Assembly: GCA_011317545.1 (NCBI GenBank)
Contig: WUJK01000005.1
Location: forward strand, 1,426,001-1,490,000
DNA from: Coniella vitis
Lineage: Eukaryota > Ascomycota > Sordariomycetes > Diaporthales > Schizoparmaceae
DNA length: 64,000 nt
Direction of reading: 5' to 3'
Shown here piece after piece: positions 59,844 through 64,000 of the stretch. Numbering within the stretch: position 1 is the first letter of the stretch; every line of letters begins with the position of its first letter. The position numbers and the translations under genes were made by a program. Below the pieces are notes generated by a model. That model was not told the DNA's origin. It made no database searches and saw only the letters and a list, made by a program, of their open reading frames with translations.

Positions 59844-59890
59844 GATAGACAGACAGACAGACTATCAGTCAGTCAGTCACTCAGTCAGTC
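59844..59890. repeat. GACA/CAGT tetranucleotide tract
   Basis: Tandem GACA units followed by tandem CAGT units, simple-sequence DNA. Confidence 0.85.
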
Positions 59891-60256
59891 GGGCATCCAT
59901 CCGACTACTCCCCAAACGGTCCTCGTTCGTAGTTGATTCCAAGACAATCCCTCACAATCCAAGACCAGACCCTTCCCCATGCCATGCAACGAATAACCTT
60001 TTGGCCTCAGCACTTGAGCACCTCCATATGACTTTGCAGTTGTGTTGTTGATGTTGATGAATCGCCCCGTTGTACCCATCCTGGGTTGACCATCCAAGAG
60101 GCAAACCTTGCCTTCCCCATGATATGCGTAGATATGCAGTATTTGTCGCATGCGCACGTCAAGCACGCAACGACACGGATTTCCCACTCGATTCTCTCAG
60201 CTCTGTGCGTTACAAGAAAAGGGCGGCCAGAGTATTCATGCCGATGACAGAAATGC

Positions 60257-60257
<1 letters not shown>

Positions 60258-60290
<33 letters not shown>
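60258..60290. repeat. 33-nt A-tract
   Basis: An unbroken A-run about 70 bp downstream of the F-box gene's stop codon. It is a T-run on the sense strand of that gene, in the 3' flank or UTR. Confidence 0.9.
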
Positions 60291-60293
<3 letters not shown>

Positions 60294-60361
60294 AGAAACA
60301 AACATTAATATCCACTATAGACAGGAACGGCTCGCCTTTTCATTTGTTCTTGTCAAACTCT

Positions 60362-63300
60362 TCAGCTCCGCGTAGGGCTGTACACCAACGGCACAAGCAC
60401 AGTGTTGCTTTCCTCGACATTCATGTATAAGCCCGTGCCGTGCCCCTTTTCGCCATTGCCACCTGCATTCTTGACCGCCCCAAACAAGTCTCGAAGACGC
60501 CCGCTGCCACCGCTTCCACCCCGAGGACGCTGCTTGGTGCTGTGGTAATCATCATCCTGCAGTGCTGGGTGCATGTCGAGCAGCTCCTCTTCCTCGACCT
60601 TGCCATCTTTGCCCTGGAGACGACCCAGCTTCTCAAGGACTGCTTCCCGCGCCTTTTTCAGCGCACTTGTGCGAGCTTCTGCGTCTTCGGCATATCGCCT
60701 CTGTATTTCCTCTTGCTCGAGGTTGCGCTGCACAGCAGATAGGCCCTCGTTGACATTGTGTCCGTTGCCATTGCTGTGGTAGCCTTTGCTTTGAGTGCTC
60801 TGCATGCTGTTTGAGCTATGTGTGCTATGAATGCTCTCAGCACTGCCCCGCGATGGAGGGGGTCCACTTGTCGTTGCAATGGACATGGGTATCGAGGCTG
60901 TGCTGGCTTGGGGGTTGTACACCATGGGCTGCAGAAGCACTGGGAGTGCCTCGGTTGAGATGATGGGTGCCGAAATGTTGAGCGGCGCACCTTCGTCCGA
61001 CTCCAAAGGCTCCTGCTCCTCGGGAATGGAGTGAACCGATTGCGAAGACAGAGATTGAGTTGATTTTGCGGGCGCAAATGGTGGTGGAGGCGCAGCGTAG
61101 GATGGCGGCGGAGGAGCTGGGTAGCTTGGCGGTGGAGGAATGGGGTGGCTCGAGGCCCGGGGACGGGGCCACTGCGTCGCACGGTGATAGCTCGGGAGAG
61201 ATTCTTCGCTGGCAAGAACGAGAGGTAGTTCGTAAGTGCTCGGGTTCTCTTGGTTGTTCAAGCCCATGTACGGCATAGGGTCGCTGCTTTGGCGACTGCG
61301 GTTGGGACCGTACACTGTGACCGGCGGCGCAGGTGGTGATTTTTGAAGCTTGTTGGGTGCTTGAAGATGCTGCGACTGTTGTTGCTGTGCCTGCTGTGAT
61401 TGCTGCATGGCGGATGAGTAAGGAGCCTGCGACTGAGCTTGGGATGTGGAGTTGCTGCGCTTATGGCTGAGAAGATTCTTAAGAGTGTGCTTATTATCTC
61501 GGTCCTTGTCCTTTTCACTTTCCCTCTCCTTTTCACTTCGTGAACGGTTGCTCCTCGTTGGCGAAAGTGTGGCTAGACTCTGTCGGTCGTAGCTGTCGTC
61601 ATCGGTGCGCCCTTCGTCTCCATCGCGTTTCGGGTGAGTATCCTTTCTTTTGCGCCTGTATACGCGCTGCTTGAGCAGCTTGGTACTTAAAGGCACCAGT
61701 GTCGCTTGGGACGAGTTGGTGCTCGGCAAGTTGATGGCAGAGTCAATGTCGAGATTGACAATGATGGTCTCTTGCCCGTCACCGAAGTAACCATGGAATG
61801 ATTCGCCATCGTTATCCTCGAGCGATGACAAGTCGGCACGAATAGTGCGATCCGACAATGACGACGAGGTGCGACTGAGAGATGGGCGTGGCCGCAGGCC
61901 CAGCGTCTCCTCGAGCCCCTCAAACTCCTGGTCCAATAGCTCTTTGCCCACCGCCTCAACCGCTGCGCTTGGATGACGGATTTCAACCTTGTCCCGGTCA
62001 GCGATACTGTAGCGCGAGGCTGCCGGGCTGGTAGCGAAGGCCTCCTCTGGCAATGAAGGACTGAGGCCAGAAGCATCTGTATGCACGCTGTGTACGCTCC
62101 TGCTACTGCTACTGACGCTGTTGTTATCGCCTGCGACCGAGTACCGGGCCCAGGTGTCACGGTGAGTCTTGCTGTTGTCGGTCTGCTGGGGCGCCATCAG
62201 TGGCTGCAAGGCCTCGTCCCAGTTACCGCCGTTGAGAAGCACGACGTTTTCAAAGTCAAATTCCTTGACGCTGTCGCGGTGGCTCTCGACCAGGCCACGC
62301 AGCTGCGCCGAGTGCATACTGGCGTTGCGCACCTGGAGGTATTTGAGCTTGCTGAAGCGGATGCTGCCTCGAACGCCAGGTCTCGCTGGAAGGGGGCTCA
62401 TGGGGCTCGTCACTTCATTAAATAACTTTTTGTTCTCCTTGGGTGTGTCAAACAGTGGGTCCTGAGCCAGTGCAAGCGGACAGGGTCCTTTGCCGCCAAG
62501 CCAGGTGAAGGAGAGTTTCTCAAGCGAGCCTTGGAATTGGCGCAAGTAGTCGTCGATAATTTTCAACTGGTCCAGTCCGGGGCCTCCAGGGCCGTAGAAA
62601 TCCCACGCCTCAATTCCAATGTGCATCTTGCGAATCTGGCGCCACCGCTTGCCGGCAATTGGTGAACAACCGAAGCCAGGACCGTCCTGGAACTTGAGGT
62701 AGAGGAAGGCGGCTGGGTGGACGCCATTCAAAGACAGCTTACTGAGCTTCTTCAGGTTTGGCGTGCGCTCAATGGCAATGCGCAACGACATGAGGGCATA
62801 GTCCACAATGTCCCTTCGATACCTCTCGGCGGGGTTCTGGCCGGGGGTCTTGATGGTGAGATGGCGCAGATTAGGTACGTTCTTGACGGCATGGATGAAG
62901 CTGGGTACATTGGTTGCGGCATGGAACAACGGTGGGTATTGCTGAGTTAGGATGTCGCCCAGCTCCGAGTTGCCATATTTGGGCCTGGTCAAAGTCGAAG
63001 CCATGGAGGTGTGAGGTGTGTACAAGTAGGAGATCTCGGCGCCGGTGGCCGGGTGGATCAGTGGCGGCAGGAATGTCGCCTCGGTGTGTGGCAGATAGAA
63101 GGTGAGAGAGTCAATATGGTGGCCAATGCGGGCGAGAGCCTCGACACGGTAAGGGCGTGTGAAGGAATTGGCCGTGAACGTGAGGTGGATGCGCTGGAAG
63201 AGGCGGCGGGTAACGAGGTTGCAACATGCTGAGTTGGCTAGGCGCAGCGCGCAGAGGTCCGACTTGGACAGGCAGGCGAAAAGGCCGTCGCGGACCTTGA

Positions 63301-63391
63301 CCTCGGCCCACAGTTGGTAGAAGGGGTGGTTTTCCGGGGCCGAGACGGTCTGAGAGGGGGGTGGCCGTTCAATTGGGCCGGGGGAAGCCAT
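60362..63391 (-). CDS. F-box-like protein with disordered C-terminal half
   Basis: A single exon of 1009 residues, starting at the ATG at 63391; the frame continues further upstream only with a non-ATG start. Residues of about 23-72 (HPFYQLWAEVKVRDGLFACL and CALRLANSACCNLVTRRLFQ) read as an F-box-like module, the part that binds Skp1 in SCF ubiquitin ligases. Up to about residue 420 follows an LRR-like region with repeated hydrophobic strands (NVPNLRHLTIK, LKKLSKLSLNGVHP, FSKLKYLQVRNASMHS). The C-terminal half is disordered: Ser/Arg-rich, then Gln-rich, then Pro-rich (PPPPSYPAPPPPSYAAPPPP). A coiled coil lies near 896-925 (EEIQRRYAEDAEARTSALKK), and the protein ends in a conserved-looking VLVPLVYSPTRS. 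The family is probably fungal; the substrate is unknown. The function as a ubiquitin-ligase adaptor is inference. Confidence 0.75.
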   Translation of the reverse strand: MASPGPIERPPPSQTVSAPENHPFYQLWAEVKVRDGLFACLSKSDLCALRLANSACCNLVTRRLFQRIHLTFTANSFTRPYRVEALARIGHHIDSLTFYLPHTEATFLPPLIHPATGAEISYLYTPHTSMASTLTRPKYGNSELGDILTQQYPPLFHAATNVPSFIHAVKNVPNLRHLTIKTPGQNPAERYRRDIVDYALMSLRIAIERTPNLKKLSKLSLNGVHPAAFLYLKFQDGPGFGCSPIAGKRWRQIRKMHIGIEAWDFYGPGGPGLDQLKIIDDYLRQFQGSLEKLSFTWLGGKGPCPLALAQDPLFDTPKENKKLFNEVTSPMSPLPARPGVRGSIRFSKLKYLQVRNASMHSAQLRGLVESHRDSVKEFDFENVVLLNGGNWDEALQPLMAPQQTDNSKTHRDTWARYSVAGDNNSVSSSSRSVHSVHTDASGLSPSLPEEAFATSPAASRYSIADRDKVEIRHPSAAVEAVGKELLDQEFEGLEETLGLRPRPSLSRTSSSLSDRTIRADLSSLEDNDGESFHGYFGDGQETIIVNLDIDSAINLPSTNSSQATLVPLSTKLLKQRVYRRKRKDTHPKRDGDEGRTDDDSYDRQSLATLSPTRSNRSRSEKERESEKDKDRDNKHTLKNLLSHKRSNSTSQAQSQAPYSSAMQQSQQAQQQQSQHLQAPNKLQKSPPAPPVTVYGPNRSRQSSDPMPYMGLNNQENPSTYELPLVLASEESLPSYHRATQWPRPRASSHPIPPPPSYPAPPPPSYAAPPPPFAPAKSTQSLSSQSVHSIPEEQEPLESDEGAPLNISAPIISTEALPVLLQPMVYNPQASTASIPMSIATTSGPPPSRGSAESIHSTHSSNSMQSTQSKGYHSNGNGHNVNEGLSAVQRNLEQEEIQRRYAEDAEARTSALKKAREAVLEKLGRLQGKDGKVEEEELLDMHPALQDDDYHSTKQRPRGGSGGSGRLRDLFGAVKNAGGNGEKGHGTGLYMNVEESNTVLVPLVYSPTRS

Positions 63392-64000
63392 GATGGACTG
63401 TTTCCGTCGTCGTGGTGGTGTATCGTCGTCTCCTGGGATGCGCGGTTCCTTCGTCAAGTATGTTCAAAGCCCTCTTGCCAACAACCCGACGATAGTAGTG
63501 GTGGTGAAGAAGATAAGCAGTAGTGGCCGTCGTCGTGGCCGTCGCTGTGACAATACCTTGGTTCCCGGCCGAAGAGAAAGAGAATGGTTGGGACAGATGC
63601 GCCGGGAGTCAAGTCGAGCAGACAGTCAATGTATGCAACAAGACGGGGGCCTAAGACAACGCAAAGACGGAAGAAGACGAGACAGCTGAGGCCGAGAAGC
63701 TATCCGCCTCGAGTGGCCATCAGCAACGTCTCTCTGGGCCGTTGGATCTGCACTTGTGTGTAAGGGATGATGCGCGATAGTGCTGGGACGACGACGATGG
63801 TGGCGACGAGGAGGAGAAAGAGACGAAGCGATTTGAGTGAGAAGAAGCGCGGCGCAGGTGGAAAGTGCAAGTGGACGTAGCCAGGCTTGGGCCTATGTCA
63901 TGTCTACTATGTATGGGCAGGAGCAGGAGCGGCGAGGCGCGTGTGAGTGCGCAAGTGTGTTGTTGTTCGTGGCAGGTGCGAGTGCGGCTAGGTATGACGA
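63392..64000. promoter_or_regulatory. Upstream region of F-box gene
   Basis: This 609-bp region lies before the start codon and runs to the window edge. It is purine-rich (GAAGAAGACGAGA-like runs) and holds one TACTATGTA motif at 63904-63912. No gene is visible. Confidence 0.5.

Larger units (their letters stand above)
55406..60361. other. Long intergenic region, SLN1 promoter and F-box gene 3' flank
   Basis: This 5-kb stretch has no supported gene. The half near SLN1 probably holds its promoter and a long leader. Contents: TACTATGTA at 55725-55733, a G-run at about 56759-56767, a (CAC)n tract at 57278-57305, a C-run at about 58669-58676, a 57-A tract at 59232-59288, a CAGT/GACA tract at 59844-59890, and a 33-A tract at 60258-60290. 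A 120-codon minus-strand frame (58373-58735) with a hydrophobic end has no other support. Confidence 0.55.

Noticed and set aside
63392..63457. N-terminal extension of the F-box-like protein
   Set aside because: The extension starts with TTG; the first in-frame ATG is at 63391.

Overview
This window is nuclear DNA from a filamentous ascomycete fungus (Pezizomycotina). Most genes are split by short GT-AG introns (57-252 nt, mostly 57-130). The set includes fungal-specific families: a CFEM-domain PTH11-like receptor, a Sln1-type hybrid histidine kinase, the CPF subunit Mpe1, Ups1 and a fungal LIM protein. Intergenic DNA is full of CTATGTA, ACCTAGGT and GTAC words. A Sordariomycete, perhaps Hypocreales, is my guess from texture only. 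There are no rRNA genes, intact transposons or CRISPR arrays, and I saw no tRNA.

Layout. 0.6-5.3 kb: phosphopantothenoylcysteine decarboxylase (-) and the mitochondrial glutaredoxin Grx5 (+) diverge; Grx5 converges on a YwrD-type gamma-glutamyltransferase (-) that contains a 19-nt microexon. 6.4-10.3 kb: cytosolic tryptophanyl-tRNA synthetase (-) and mitochondrial release factor 1 (+) share a divergent promoter. 11.3-13.1 kb: secreted serine carboxypeptidase (+). 14.2-19 kb: Ups1-like lipid-transfer protein (-) and Mpe1 (+). 20.3-22.7 kb: Get3 ATPase (-) and 5-hydroxyisourate hydrolase (+), divergent. 23.7-24.4 kb: a small basic unknown protein (-). 27.5-28.9 kb: SAM methyltransferase (+). 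30-31 kb: a coiled-coil unknown (+). 31.3-32.6 kb: branched-chain aminotransferase (-). 35.8-38 kb: CFEM-PTH11 receptor (-). 39.8-41.9 kb: double-LIM protein (-). 41.9-47.6 kb: gene-poor. 47.6-49.4 kb: inositol-3-phosphate synthase (-). 51.6-55.4 kb: Sln1-like histidine kinase (-). 55.4-60.4 kb: long noncoding gap. 60.4-63.4 kb: F-box-like protein (-).

The genes do not form a pathway cluster; they are mostly housekeeping genes. Links are regulatory or thematic. Two amino-acid-related genes (WRS1 and the aminotransferase) carry a perfect TGACTCA (Gcn4/CpcA) site about 270 and 350 bp upstream. GRX5, MRF1 and UPS1 serve mitochondria. SLN1, the receptor and the LIM protein belong to sensing and cell-polarity functions. 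The most unusual signals are a dispersed 9-mer (TACATAGTA and its complement; at least 25 exact copies against about 0.5 expected), several foldback sequences, very long A-tracts, and a receptor tail built from expanded microsatellites.

Exon borders were derived by hand from frame continuity, splice consensus and family motifs. All joined reading frames close exactly in phase.
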